A stretch of DNA of 64,000 nucleotides from Thermohalobacter berrensis (lineage in GTDB: Bacteria > Bacillota > Clostridia > Tissierellales > Thermohalobacteraceae): contig NZ_MCIB01000012.1 in assembly GCF_003609645.1 (NCBI RefSeq), positions 62,001 through 126,000 of the forward strand, read 5' to 3'. The notes under the pieces were generated by a model. It saw only the letters and a program-made list of their open reading frames with translations, ran no database searches and had not been told where the DNA came from. The position numbers were made by a program, and so were the translations under genes. This document shows, one piece after another, positions 36,647 through 43,767 of the stretch. Within the stretch, counting starts at the first letter, position 1; the number at the start of each line of letters is the position of its first letter.

Positions 36647-36880
36647 ATGGCAGTAACATCAACGGTTCAAAGTTCGAAATTAAGAATTCAACTAGATGGA
36701 GGAGTAGACGGAGACGGAAAACAGATTATTAAATCTAAGACCTACTCTAAAGTAAAAACTACAGCTACAAATGATGATATCTATAATGTAGCAACTAATC
36801 TAGCAGGGCTTCAAACATATCCTGTATATGCGGTTAAAAGGATTGATGAAGTGGAATTAACAGAGTCTACACAGGTTTAA
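36647..36880 (+). CDS. DUF1659 small protein
   Basis: This 77-residue protein resembles the DUF1659 family: STVQSSKLRIQLDGGVDGDGKQIIKSKTYSKVKTTATNDDIYNVA followed by a helix and a final short strand (YAVKRIDEVELTES). The family is found beside DUF2922 and YvrJ genes in Bacilli and Clostridia; its function is not known. GGGAGGTGAG precedes the ATG, 15 nt after the sigma-factor stop, so it is probably co-transcribed. Confidence 0.83.
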   Translation: MAVTSTVQSSKLRIQLDGGVDGDGKQIIKSKTYSKVKTTATNDDIYNVATNLAGLQTYPVYAVKRIDEVELTESTQV

Positions 36881-36914
36881 TGGAACTTTAAATAGTTAAG
36901 TAGGAGGTGAAAAT

Positions 36915-37133
36915 ATGGCTGAAAGAACACTGCAGTTAATCTTTAAAAATACATCTGATAGAACTTCCAGATTATCAATCGAAGATCCTAGGGATAACCT
37001 TACAGAGGCAGAAATAAATACAGTTATGAATGATATTATTACAAGAAACATTTTTAGTACATCAGGAGGAGACTTAGTAAGGATAGCAGGAGCTAGAATT
37101 ATAACTAAGGATATACAAGAATTTAACCTCTAG
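36915..37133 (+). CDS. DUF2922 small protein
   Basis: This 72-residue protein has the DUF2922 pattern TLQLIFKNTSDRTSRLSIEDPRDNLTEAEINTVMNDII with a conserved DP-x-LT turn, and a C-terminal RIAGARIITKDIQEFNL strand. It always neighbours DUF1659 in the arrangement known from spore-forming Firmicutes; function unknown. AGGAGGTGA lies six nt before the ATG. The two small proteins share a beta-alpha-beta size and may form a complex, which is only inference. Confidence 0.85.
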   Translation: MAERTLQLIFKNTSDRTSRLSIEDPRDNLTEAEINTVMNDIITRNIFSTSGGDLVRIAGARIITKDIQEFNL

Positions 37134-37343
37134 AAAGCAATTAAGAATTTTTTTAAGTTGTTGATGGATTCGTAATCCATCAACTTGAAAATAAATATAA
37201 AATTGCTGAGGGATTACGAATCCCTCAGCAACAAATATGAAAGTGAAACAGAAGACCTGTCACCTGTTTTATTTATTAGTTTAAATTTTGCAAACAGCTA
37301 AAAACCAAGAACTAGCAACTGCTTTTCTAGGGAGGTATAAAAT
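37134..37343. repeat. REP palindromes and heptads between DUF2922 and YvrJ genes
   Basis: Two REP-like palindromes of opposite centre orientation (37160-37184 and 37205-37228) lie 20 bp apart, followed by a partial GGGGACAG-type remnant (AAGACCTGTCACC) and an AAACCAAGAACTAGC heptad tract. Confidence 0.75.
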
Positions 37344-37487
37344 ATGGAAGATATATATGCTCAAGTAGCAAATTTGGGCTTTCCAATAGCAGTATCAATT
37401 TACCTTTTGGTAAGAATAGAAGGAAAACTCAATAAGCTAACTGAGAGCATAAACGAACTTTCAAGAGTATTAAGTAAAGTAGTTTAG
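37344..37487 (+). CDS. YvrJ family small membrane protein
   Basis: This 47-residue peptide (MEDIYAQVANLGFPIAVSIYLL...) matches the YvrJ family: a short N-terminal helix, one TM segment AVSIYLLVRI and a soluble KLNKLTESINELSRVLSKVV coil. Function is not established; its size and shape recall phage-holin-like accessory proteins. AGGGAGGT precedes the ATG. It closes the sigma factor-DUF1659-DUF2922 group and ends in a strong terminator. Confidence 0.85.
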   Translation: MEDIYAQVANLGFPIAVSIYLLVRIEGKLNKLTESINELSRVLSKVV

Positions 37488-37492
37488 AGTTT

Positions 37493-37526
37493 AAGCTGAT
37501 GGTCTACAGACCATCAGCTTTTTTTG
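37493..37526 (+). terminator. Rho-independent terminator after yvrJ
   Basis: A perfect 13-bp stem (AAGCTGATGGTCT and complement) with a 2-nt centre is followed by seven Ts. The arms resemble the GCTGATGG REP arm. Confidence 0.92.
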
Positions 37527-37553
37527 TGTTTTACCGGAAAAAATTATAGACAC

Positions 37554-37582
37554 TTGACACGAACGTATGTTCGTTTTATAAT
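37554..37582 (+). promoter_or_regulatory. Consensus sigma-A promoter with embedded LexA box
   Basis: TTGACA (37554-37559), 17-bp spacer and TATAAT (37577-37582) form a perfect promoter. The spacer is occupied by CGAACGTATGTTCG (37560-37573), an exact match to the Gram-positive LexA/DinR box GAAC-N4-GTTC with its flanking C and G. LexA bound here would block RNA polymerase, making the downstream gene part of the SOS response. Confidence 0.93.
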
Positions 37583-37609
37583 ATAATAAAATTGAAGGGA
37601 GTGGATAAA

Positions 37610-38200
37610 TTGGATAAAATTGAAAAACTATTAGATGAAGGAATAATGGCTATTGTTCCAGTTTATATAAATATGAAGGGTAATGTTACAAAAATAATAA
37701 CTAGAGAAAAAAACGAATTTCAAACTAATAGGAGTATAAAGACCTTTTTAAGAATATTAGCAAGCTTTTATGGAGTTGATTTAAGAGTTTCCAGAAAATA
37801 TTATGGGAAACTAATAGGAGCAAAGAATATTGTACCATTTTATTTTGATAGAGATAATATTTTAGTGCCTGTTAAGGTTAGAAAGCCAATATCCAAAAAT
37901 GACGGGGCTTTTGGATACATAAATTTAAAATACATTAGGGAAGTAAAAGAGAAAAAGAAAACTGTTAATATAATATTAGAAGGAAATATTTCAATTAAGT
38001 GCCTTCAAAGCTATAGAACAGTTATAAAACACATAAGAGATGCCAAAATATTAAAAAGGGTATGTAGTTATAATGAACCATTAGTAATGGAGGAAAGGGC
38101 TAACTTTTATAAAGAATATAACAAACCAGCTACAAAGGGAGATATTGCAGTATTAAGAAATGAAATATTAGATATTAAAAATACACTTAAAAGCAATTGA
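37610..38200 (+). CDS. ComK-like competence transcription factor
   Basis: This protein (196 residues from TTG 37610, with GGGAG upstream) follows the ComK pattern over most of its length: an early IVPVY strand with TKIITREKNEF, the FYGVDLRVSRKYYGKLIGAKNIVPFYFDRDNILVPVKVRKP segment that parallels ComK FFGSSYAGRK...P...IFLFPT, GYINLKYIREVK, and a basic segment (YRTVIKHIRDAKILKR) late on. ComK binds DNA as a tetramer at AT-rich K-boxes. Length matches B. subtilis ComK (192). A LexA box controls it. GTG 37601 and TTG 37592 are alternative starts. RecD2 and ComF genes lie downstream. Confidence 0.75.
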   Translation: MDKIEKLLDEGIMAIVPVYINMKGNVTKIITREKNEFQTNRSIKTFLRILASFYGVDLRVSRKYYGKLIGAKNIVPFYFDRDNILVPVKVRKPISKNDGAFGYINLKYIREVKEKKKTVNIILEGNISIKCLQSYRTVIKHIRDAKILKRVCSYNEPLVMEERANFYKEYNKPATKGDIAVLRNEILDIKNTLKSN

Positions 38201-38783
38201 GAATAGGAAATGCAATTGACAATGGAGAATTGAGAATTAAAAGAAAATAATAGTTATTAGTGGTTGGTGGTTAGTGGTTAGGAAAGTACAGTTGTTAGCT
38301 ATTGGTTCCTAGTTCCTAGACAAAAATTTTTAGTTTTGCTAAGAGCTGAGAGCAAAGAGCTAGGAACTGCTTTTAATAGCAAGGACTTATTACGATTGTT
38401 TTCTAATCAATAATCTTCATAACATTACTAAAATCCAACCACAATCCACTAATTACCAAAAACTGCTTTTAAAAGTAACGGACCGCAGAGCTTTACTGCT
38501 TTGGCCGAGTAACGGACACCTTAGCTTCTCTTCCAGGGCATAGTAACGGACCTCGAAGCACTACTTCCTAGGTTAAGTAACGGACATCAACGCCTTACTA
38601 CTTAGGCTAAGTAACGGACCCCCTAGGCTAGACATCCTTGACAAAGTAACGGTCCCCGAAGGCTAGACTTCTCTGGTCAAGTAACGGACATCTTTGCTTA
38701 TCTTCTCAAGTCAAATCTACCCTTTAGCATATTATCCACTCTATGTTATAATGTAGAAAACTACTATAATTGGGGGATTTAAA
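38201..38783. repeat. Intergenic mosaic with a 7-unit GTAACGG array before recD2
   Basis: Order: AATTGAC heptads (38210-38250), GGTTAGTGGTTAGG, GGTTCCTAG and GAGCTGAGAGC heptads, a CCACTAATTACCAAAAACTG tract and seven GTAACGG units of 34-35 bp between 38475 and about 38714. The right half (array then CCACTAACC tract then heptads in reverse) reappears inverted downstream of recD2. No gene is visible. Confidence 0.85.
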
Positions 38784-41015
38784 TTGCTAACATTAGAGGG
38801 TACAGTAGAAGAAATAATATACCAAAATGAGTCTAATGGATATACTGTGGCAATTTTAGAGACAGAAGATGATGTAGTTACTATAGTTGGATATATACCT
38901 ATAATAAATATAGGAGAAACCTTAAGGGTTCAAGGAGAATGGACATACCATGCAAATTATGGACAGCAGTTTAATGTAGAAACATATTCTACTGTAGTAC
39001 CTGCTACCTTAAATGGAATAGAAAAGTATCTTTCATCAGGCTTAATACCTGGAATAGGGCCTAAAACTGCTAAGAAAATAGTTGAAAAGTTCGGAAGAGA
39101 TTCACTTGATATTTTACAATATAATCCAGATAAGCTCAAAGAGGTTGATGGTATAGGTCCTAAAAAGGCCAATAAAATAGCAGAAGCATTCCAGGAACAG
39201 CGTGAGTTAAGGGATGTTATGATTTTCTTACAACAATATGGAATAAGTCCAAGTTATGGGATAAGGATATATAAAAAGTATGGAAATGAAACAATTGCAA
39301 AGATAAAGGAAAACCCCTATAGGTTATCAGAAGATGTATTTGGTATAGGTTTCAAAATGGCAGATAAAATAGCAAGAAATATGGGGGTAGATTTAAGATC
39401 ACCATATAGAATAAATGCAGGAATAAAATTTACTTTAATGGAATCTTCCAGTGAAGGACATACATATATTCCTAGGGAAGAACTTATAAACAAGGCTACT
39501 TCTATTTTGGAAGTGGAAAAAGAGCTTGTAGAAGAAGGTCTTACAAGTCTTGCTTTAAAACAGGAAATACATATAGAAAATATGGATGATGAAGTGTCTG
39601 TGTATTATATGCCCTTTTATTATGCAGAAACTAATGTTACTAAAAAGATAATAGAGCTTTCTCAAGGAGAGGTAAAAGAGCTTGATATAGATGTTGACCA
39701 AGAAATTCAAAACCTTGAAGAGGAAAATTCAATAAAATTTGCAAATAATCAGAAGGAGGCAATAAAAGAAGCTGTTAAAAATGGTGTTTTAGTTATAACA
39801 GGAGGTCCAGGTACAGGGAAGACTACTACAATTAACAGTATAATTAAGCTATTTGAGGAAAACGACCTTACTGTTTCCTTAGCAGCTCCCACTGGAAGGG
39901 CAGCTAAAAGAATGACAGAGGCTACAGGGAAAGAAGCTAAGACTATACATAGACTACTTGAATACACATATGTAGATGAGGAAATGGGAATGGCTTTTGC
40001 TAAGGATGAAGGGACTCCAATAGAGGAAAATGTTGTTATTATTGACGAGGTATCAATGGTAGATATACTCCTTATGAACAACCTATTAAAGGCAATACTC
40101 CCAGGAACAAGACTGATTTTAGTAGGGGATGTTGACCAGCTTCCTTCGGTAGGGCCCGGAAATGTTTTAAGGGATATAATAGACAGTAAAGTTGTAAAGG
40201 TAGTAAAATTAAATGAAATATTTAGGCAAGCCCAAGAAAGTATGATAGTTGTAAATGCCCATAGGGTAAACAAGGGAGAAAAACCCCATTTAAATGTAAA
40301 GGATAAAGACTTTTTCTTTATGAGAAGAAATAATGGAAAAGACATAGTTAATACAATAGTAGAGTTGTGTAATGAGAGGCTCCCTAATTTTTATGGATAT
40401 GACCCTGTAAAGGATATCCAAGTATTAGCTCCTATGAAAAAAGGGGATACAGGGATAAATTCCTTAAACCAGCAATTACAAAGTGTCTTAAATCCTAAAA
40501 ATCCTATGAAAGAAGAAAAGGAAACGAACCAATTTACCTTTAGAGTAGGGGATAAGGTAATGCAGATAAAAAATAACTATAGGGCAGAATGGGTAATAAG
40601 AGAAAATGGAAAGGTTGTTGAAGAAGGTGAAGGTGTATTTAATGGTGATTTTGGGTATGTAAAGGATATAGATAATGAAGAAAGTGAAATGATAGTAGTA
40701 TTTGATGATAACAAAGAGGTAACATATAACTTTAGTCAGTTAGATGAGCTAAAGTTAGCTTATGCAACAACCATACATAAAAGTCAGGGTAGCGAATTTC
40801 CTGTAGTAGTAATGCCTATAAACTGGGGACCACCAATGCTTCTTACCAGAAATCTACTTTATACAGCCATAACAAGAGCAAAGGAATTAGTAGTTTTAGT
40901 CGGTATGGAAAAATATTTATATATGATGATAAGAAATAACAGGATTATAAAAAGATATTCAGGACTTAACAAAAGGCTATTTAAGTTTTTTGATGTAAGA
41001 AAGAGGGAAATGTAA
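38784..41015 (+). CDS. recD2: ATP-dependent RecD2-like DNA helicase
   Basis: This 743-residue SF1B helicase has the N-terminal OB-like domain and HhH repeats (GIGPKTAKKIVEKFG, DGIGPKKANKIAEAF; about 80-150), Walker A ITGGPGTGKTTTINS (about 335-350), Walker B NVVIIDEVSMVD (about 412-423), VGDVDQLPSVGPGNVL and the C-terminal motif LAYATTIHKSQGSEFPVVVMP with an SH3-like insertion. It is the RecBC-independent RecD2 type involved in DNA repair and mismatch processing. A TTG start follows GGGGGA. It is bracketed by inverted GTAACGG arrays. Confidence 0.96.
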   Translation: MLTLEGTVEEIIYQNESNGYTVAILETEDDVVTIVGYIPIINIGETLRVQGEWTYHANYGQQFNVETYSTVVPATLNGIEKYLSSGLIPGIGPKTAKKIVEKFGRDSLDILQYNPDKLKEVDGIGPKKANKIAEAFQEQRELRDVMIFLQQYGISPSYGIRIYKKYGNETIAKIKENPYRLSEDVFGIGFKMADKIARNMGVDLRSPYRINAGIKFTLMESSSEGHTYIPREELINKATSILEVEKELVEEGLTSLALKQEIHIENMDDEVSVYYMPFYYAETNVTKKIIELSQGEVKELDIDVDQEIQNLEEENSIKFANNQKEAIKEAVKNGVLVITGGPGTGKTTTINSIIKLFEENDLTVSLAAPTGRAAKRMTEATGKEAKTIHRLLEYTYVDEEMGMAFAKDEGTPIEENVVIIDEVSMVDILLMNNLLKAILPGTRLILVGDVDQLPSVGPGNVLRDIIDSKVVKVVKLNEIFRQAQESMIVVNAHRVNKGEKPHLNVKDKDFFFMRRNNGKDIVNTIVELCNERLPNFYGYDPVKDIQVLAPMKKGDTGINSLNQQLQSVLNPKNPMKEEKETNQFTFRVGDKVMQIKNNYRAEWVIRENGKVVEEGEGVFNGDFGYVKDIDNEESEMIVVFDDNKEVTYNFSQLDELKLAYATTIHKSQGSEFPVVVMPINWGPPMLLTRNLLYTAITRAKELVVLVGMEKYLYMMIRNNRIIKRYSGLNKRLFKFFDVRKREM

Positions 41016-41610
41016 AGCGGTTGCTAGAAATCACGTGTTTCGTGAATACTCCTAAGATGTCTAGCCTACGTGGACCGTTACTTAGACCTAAGAAGTAAAG
41101 CTTGGCTGTCTGTTACTTAACCTGGAAAGTTATGCTACGAGGTTCGTTACTTAACTTAGAAAGCTATACTACGAGGTCCGTTACTATGCCAAAGAAGAGA
41201 GTCTAGGATGTCCGTTACTTTAAAGACAGTTTTTGGTGGTTAGTGGGTAGTGGTTGGGGAATTGACCTGAAGAGTTAGACTTTAGGGTCTGTAATTCTCA
41301 ATTCTCCATTCTCCATTCTCAATTGTATTTAATGGTCCGTTACTTAGACCAATGATGTCTAAGCTTCGTGGTATTTTTAAAATTTTCAATTTTCCATTTT
41401 CAATTTTCAATTGCATTTTTCAGGGCGTCCCTCAACAACTGGAAACTACTAGCTTCTTCGTCTTCTACCAGTGAAACATGGGGACAGGTCTTCTGTTTCA
41501 CTCTGTTCAACGATAGATCTGTCCCCCATTTCACTTTACTAATTTTACATTTTACATTTTCAATTTTTAATTTTCCTCAATCTACTAACTAATTTTTAGG
41601 AGATTTTATT
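41016..41610. repeat. Intergenic mosaic with an inverted GTAACGG array after recD2
   Basis: CCGTTAC units lie between about 41060 and 41225 (roughly five), then AGTTTTTGGTGGTTAGTGGG, inverted heptads (41290-41332 and 41380-41415), a lone CCGTTAC unit (41336), a degenerate REP arm and a GGGGACAG-type element (41481-41528). A heptad tract precedes the comF ribosome binding site. Apart from shadow frames no gene is present. Confidence 0.82.
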
Positions 41611-42360
41611 ATGAGACTAATTAAAAGTACCGTAAAGACCTTTTTCAGTGTAATATTAGAATTAATATATCCAGAGAGGGGTATATGCTTTATATGTGAT
41701 AAATATGATGAAACCTTAGATGAAGGGCATATCTGCAAAAGTTGTAGAAAAACGTTACCTTTTATAAAAGAACATAGATGTAAAATATGTGGCAAACCTT
41801 TAGAATTAGGATATATACCTGATAAATGTCCTGATTGTATTAAAAATAGACATTATTTTGAAAAGGCAGTTTCCCCTTTGTTATATAAAGATATAGTAAA
41901 AGATTATATTTATAAGTACAAATATGGAAAAAAGTCATACATGTATAAAGCCTTTGCCCCATTAATGGTTAATGAGTTAGTTAAAAATAATCTTACTGAT
42001 TTTGACTTAATAGTCCCTGTACCATTACATAGGTCAAAAATGAGAAAAAGGGGTTTTAATCAATCAGAGCTTCTAGCGAGACTTATTTCTAAAAAATTGG
42101 ATATACCCTTAGATATTAAAAATTTAAAAAGGGTAAAAAAGACATTAACCCAGAATAAATTGAAAAGAGATGAAAGATATAAAAATGTAAAAAATGCATT
42201 TAGTATAAAGAAAAAAGGGGTATTCAATAATAAAAGGATACTATTAGTAGACGATATTTTTACAACTGGTTCAACTGTAGATGAATGTAGTAAAACACTC
42301 TTAAAAGCAGGAGGAAAGGAAGTTTTTGTCGTAACAATTGCAGTGGTAGATCATTATTAA
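41611..42360 (+). CDS. comFC: ComF family phosphoribosyltransferase-like protein
   Basis: This 249-residue protein has an N-terminal double zinc finger (CFICD, CKSCRK, CKICGK, CPDCIK; residues about 25-75) and a PRTase fold ending in ILLVDDIFTTGSTVDECSKTLLKAG. ComFC-type proteins are needed for DNA uptake in naturally competent bacteria and occur widely outside them; the reaction is not established. It occupies the place of comFC in the B. subtilis comF-yvyF-flgM order; comFA is absent and recD2 lies upstream instead. Whether the strain takes up DNA is not shown. Confidence 0.92.
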   Translation: MRLIKSTVKTFFSVILELIYPERGICFICDKYDETLDEGHICKSCRKTLPFIKEHRCKICGKPLELGYIPDKCPDCIKNRHYFEKAVSPLLYKDIVKDYIYKYKYGKKSYMYKAFAPLMVNELVKNNLTDFDLIVPVPLHRSKMRKRGFNQSELLARLISKKLDIPLDIKNLKRVKKTLTQNKLKRDERYKNVKNAFSIKKKGVFNNKRILLVDDIFTTGSTVDECSKTLLKAGGKEVFVVTIAVVDHY

Positions 42361-42472
42361 TTTTGTATTAAGACAAAATTATCTAAAATTCTTCAATAGG
42401 AAACATTTTTTTGGTAAAATAAAAATGAGTAATATTACCAAAATATCGCAAATAACTTTTGGGGGCGAGTTT

Positions 42473-42877
42473 ATGAATGTAAGAAATTGTGCTAAATGTG
42501 GAAAAATATATGCCTATGACGGCTTTAGTCTATGTCCAAGGTGTAGAAGACAAGAAGAGGAAGATTTTAAGAAGGTAAAAGAGTACTTATATGACAATCC
42601 TGGTGCCGATATTAAAGAGGTTTCACAAGAAACGGGAGTATCCACTAAAAAGATATTAAGATATTTAAGGGAAGGAAAGCTTGAATTAAAGGATGAATCA
42701 AACTTTATATTAGATTGTGAAAGGTGTGGAACACCCATAAAAACAGGCAGGTACTGTGACAAATGTGCTACGGAACTCCAAAAAGAACTAAAAAATGCAG
42801 TATCAATTCCTAAAAAAGAAGATACTAGATATACAGGTAAAATGTATGTGGCAAATAGGCATAACAGGAAAAAGTAA
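42473..42877 (+). CDS. yvyF: YvyF flagellar operon protein
   Basis: This 134-residue protein has an N-terminal zinc finger NCAKCGKIYAYDGFSLCPRCRR, a central helix-turn-helix-like ISQETGVSTKKILRYLREGKL segment and a second Cys pair CERCGTPI/CDKCA. It matches the YvyF family (flagellar operon protein TIGR03826) encoded between comF and flgM in Firmicutes. ATG 42473 with GGGGGCGAG upstream is preferred to ATG 42425. It ends 10 nt before the sigma-28 promoter of flgM and may be co-transcribed with flgM by read-through. Confidence 0.9.
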   Translation: MNVRNCAKCGKIYAYDGFSLCPRCRRQEEEDFKKVKEYLYDNPGADIKEVSQETGVSTKKILRYLREGKLELKDESNFILDCERCGTPIKTGRYCDKCATELQKELKNAVSIPKKEDTRYTGKMYVANRHNRKK

Positions 42878-42886
42878 AAAATGTGT

Positions 42887-42914
42887 TAAAGGTATTCCCC
42901 ATCTTTACCGATAA
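42887..42914 (+). promoter_or_regulatory. Sigma-28 (SigD) promoter of flgM
   Basis: TAAA (42887-42890) is separated by 16 nt from ACCGATAA (42907-42914), close to the consensus TAAA-N15-GCCGATAA. Transcription should start near 42921. Confidence 0.82.
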
Positions 42915-42949
42915 TAGAAGTAGAGAATGAAGAATCGGTAGAGATGGGG
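42897..42949 (+). promoter_or_regulatory. Ribosome-binding-site-hiding hairpin in the flgM leader
   Basis: Arms 42897-42912 (CCCCATCTTTACCGAT) and 42934-42949 (ATCGGTAGAGATGGGG) form a 16-bp stem with one G-U pair. The right arm contains the GATGGGG that ends 7 nt before the flgM ATG. The left arm lies upstream of the predicted sigma-28 transcription start, so only longer, read-through RNAs could form this stem. Confidence 0.75.
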
Positions 42950-42956
42950 TGTTTTT

Positions 42957-43244
42957 ATGAAAATTTTTAATAGTAAAGTACAGAGAATACTTCAAGTATA
43001 TAAGAATAATAAGGTTAATGACACTAAAGGAAAAACAAAATCAAATAAAACAGATAAACTTAGTCTTTCAAGTAAGGCAAAAGAGTATCAAATAGCAATG
43101 AATGCGTTAAAGAAAGCACCAGATGTAAGAAAAGAGAAGGTTGAAAGAATTAAAAGAGAGATTGAATTAGGAACATATGAGGTCAATTCAGGAAAAATAG
43201 CTGAGAAAATGCTTGATATGAACAGATTCGATAAAAAGGCTTAA
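42957..43244 (+). CDS. flgM: Anti-sigma-28 factor FlgM
   Basis: This 95-residue protein has the DKLSLSSKAKEYQIAMNALKKAPDVRKEKVERIKREIELGTYEV core that is diagnostic of FlgM; the conserved C-terminal helices bind sigma-28 until the hook is complete and FlgM is exported. A GTYEVNSGKIAEKML tail completes it. It has its own sigma-28 promoter, forming the classical negative loop, and its leader carries a hairpin discussed as a finding. It is followed by flgN and the late structural genes. Confidence 0.95.
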   Translation: MKIFNSKVQRILQVYKNNKVNDTKGKTKSNKTDKLSLSSKAKEYQIAMNALKKAPDVRKEKVERIKREIELGTYEVNSGKIAEKMLDMNRFDKKA

Positions 43245-43261
43245 TCCGGATGGTGATAAAA

Positions 43262-43756
43262 ATGAGAAAAGTTGTTAAGGGCTTAAAGGATATTTTAGAA
43301 AGGGAACTCCATCTATATAATAATATACTTGATTTATCAGAAAAAAAGACTGAAATTATAAAATCTGGTAAGGTAAAGGAATTAGAAAAAACCACTCAAA
43401 TAGAGCAGAAACTAATATACCAAGCAGGAAGACTAGAAGAAGAAAGAGAAGAAATAATAGAAAAACTAAGAAAAGAGTTTGGTTTAAAGAAGGATATAGA
43501 TATGACAAAGCTATTAGAACATTTAGACAAAAATGAGAAGGGAATTATAGAAAAGATAAGAAATGAATTGTTAGATACTTTAGAAAAGCTAAAAGAGAGA
43601 AATAACTTAAATGGAAGGCTCATTCAAGATTCCCTAGAATATATAAATTTTAATCTAAATTTATTAACAAATGCCTCAAAACAAACTACTTATAGTAATG
43701 AAGTAAAAAAAGGTGACCAACCACAAAACAAAAACCTATTTGATGCGAAAGTGTAG
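43262..43756 (+). CDS. flgN: FlgN flagellar export chaperone
   Basis: This protein (164 residues from ATG 43262) is almost fully helical and highly charged, with a long coiled coil (about 5-135) as is typical for FlgN, the cytosolic chaperone of the hook-filament junction proteins FlgK and FlgL. It lies exactly between flgM and flgK as in other Firmicutes. GGATGGTGAT upstream supports 43262; ATG 43250 is an alternative start. The C-terminal tail is polar and probably flexible. Confidence 0.88.
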   Translation: MRKVVKGLKDILERELHLYNNILDLSEKKTEIIKSGKVKELEKTTQIEQKLIYQAGRLEEEREEIIEKLRKEFGLKKDIDMTKLLEHLDKNEKGIIEKIRNELLDTLEKLKERNNLNGRLIQDSLEYINFNLNLLTNASKQTTYSNEVKKGDQPQNKNLFDAKV

Positions 43757-43767
43757 GTGGTTTTTCT

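Noticed and set aside
39749-40345. Long minus-strand frame inside recD2
   Set aside because: It is antisense to the helicase motor motifs, rich in Ser/Ile/Thr typical of antisense frames in AT-rich genes, and lacks a ribosome binding site.
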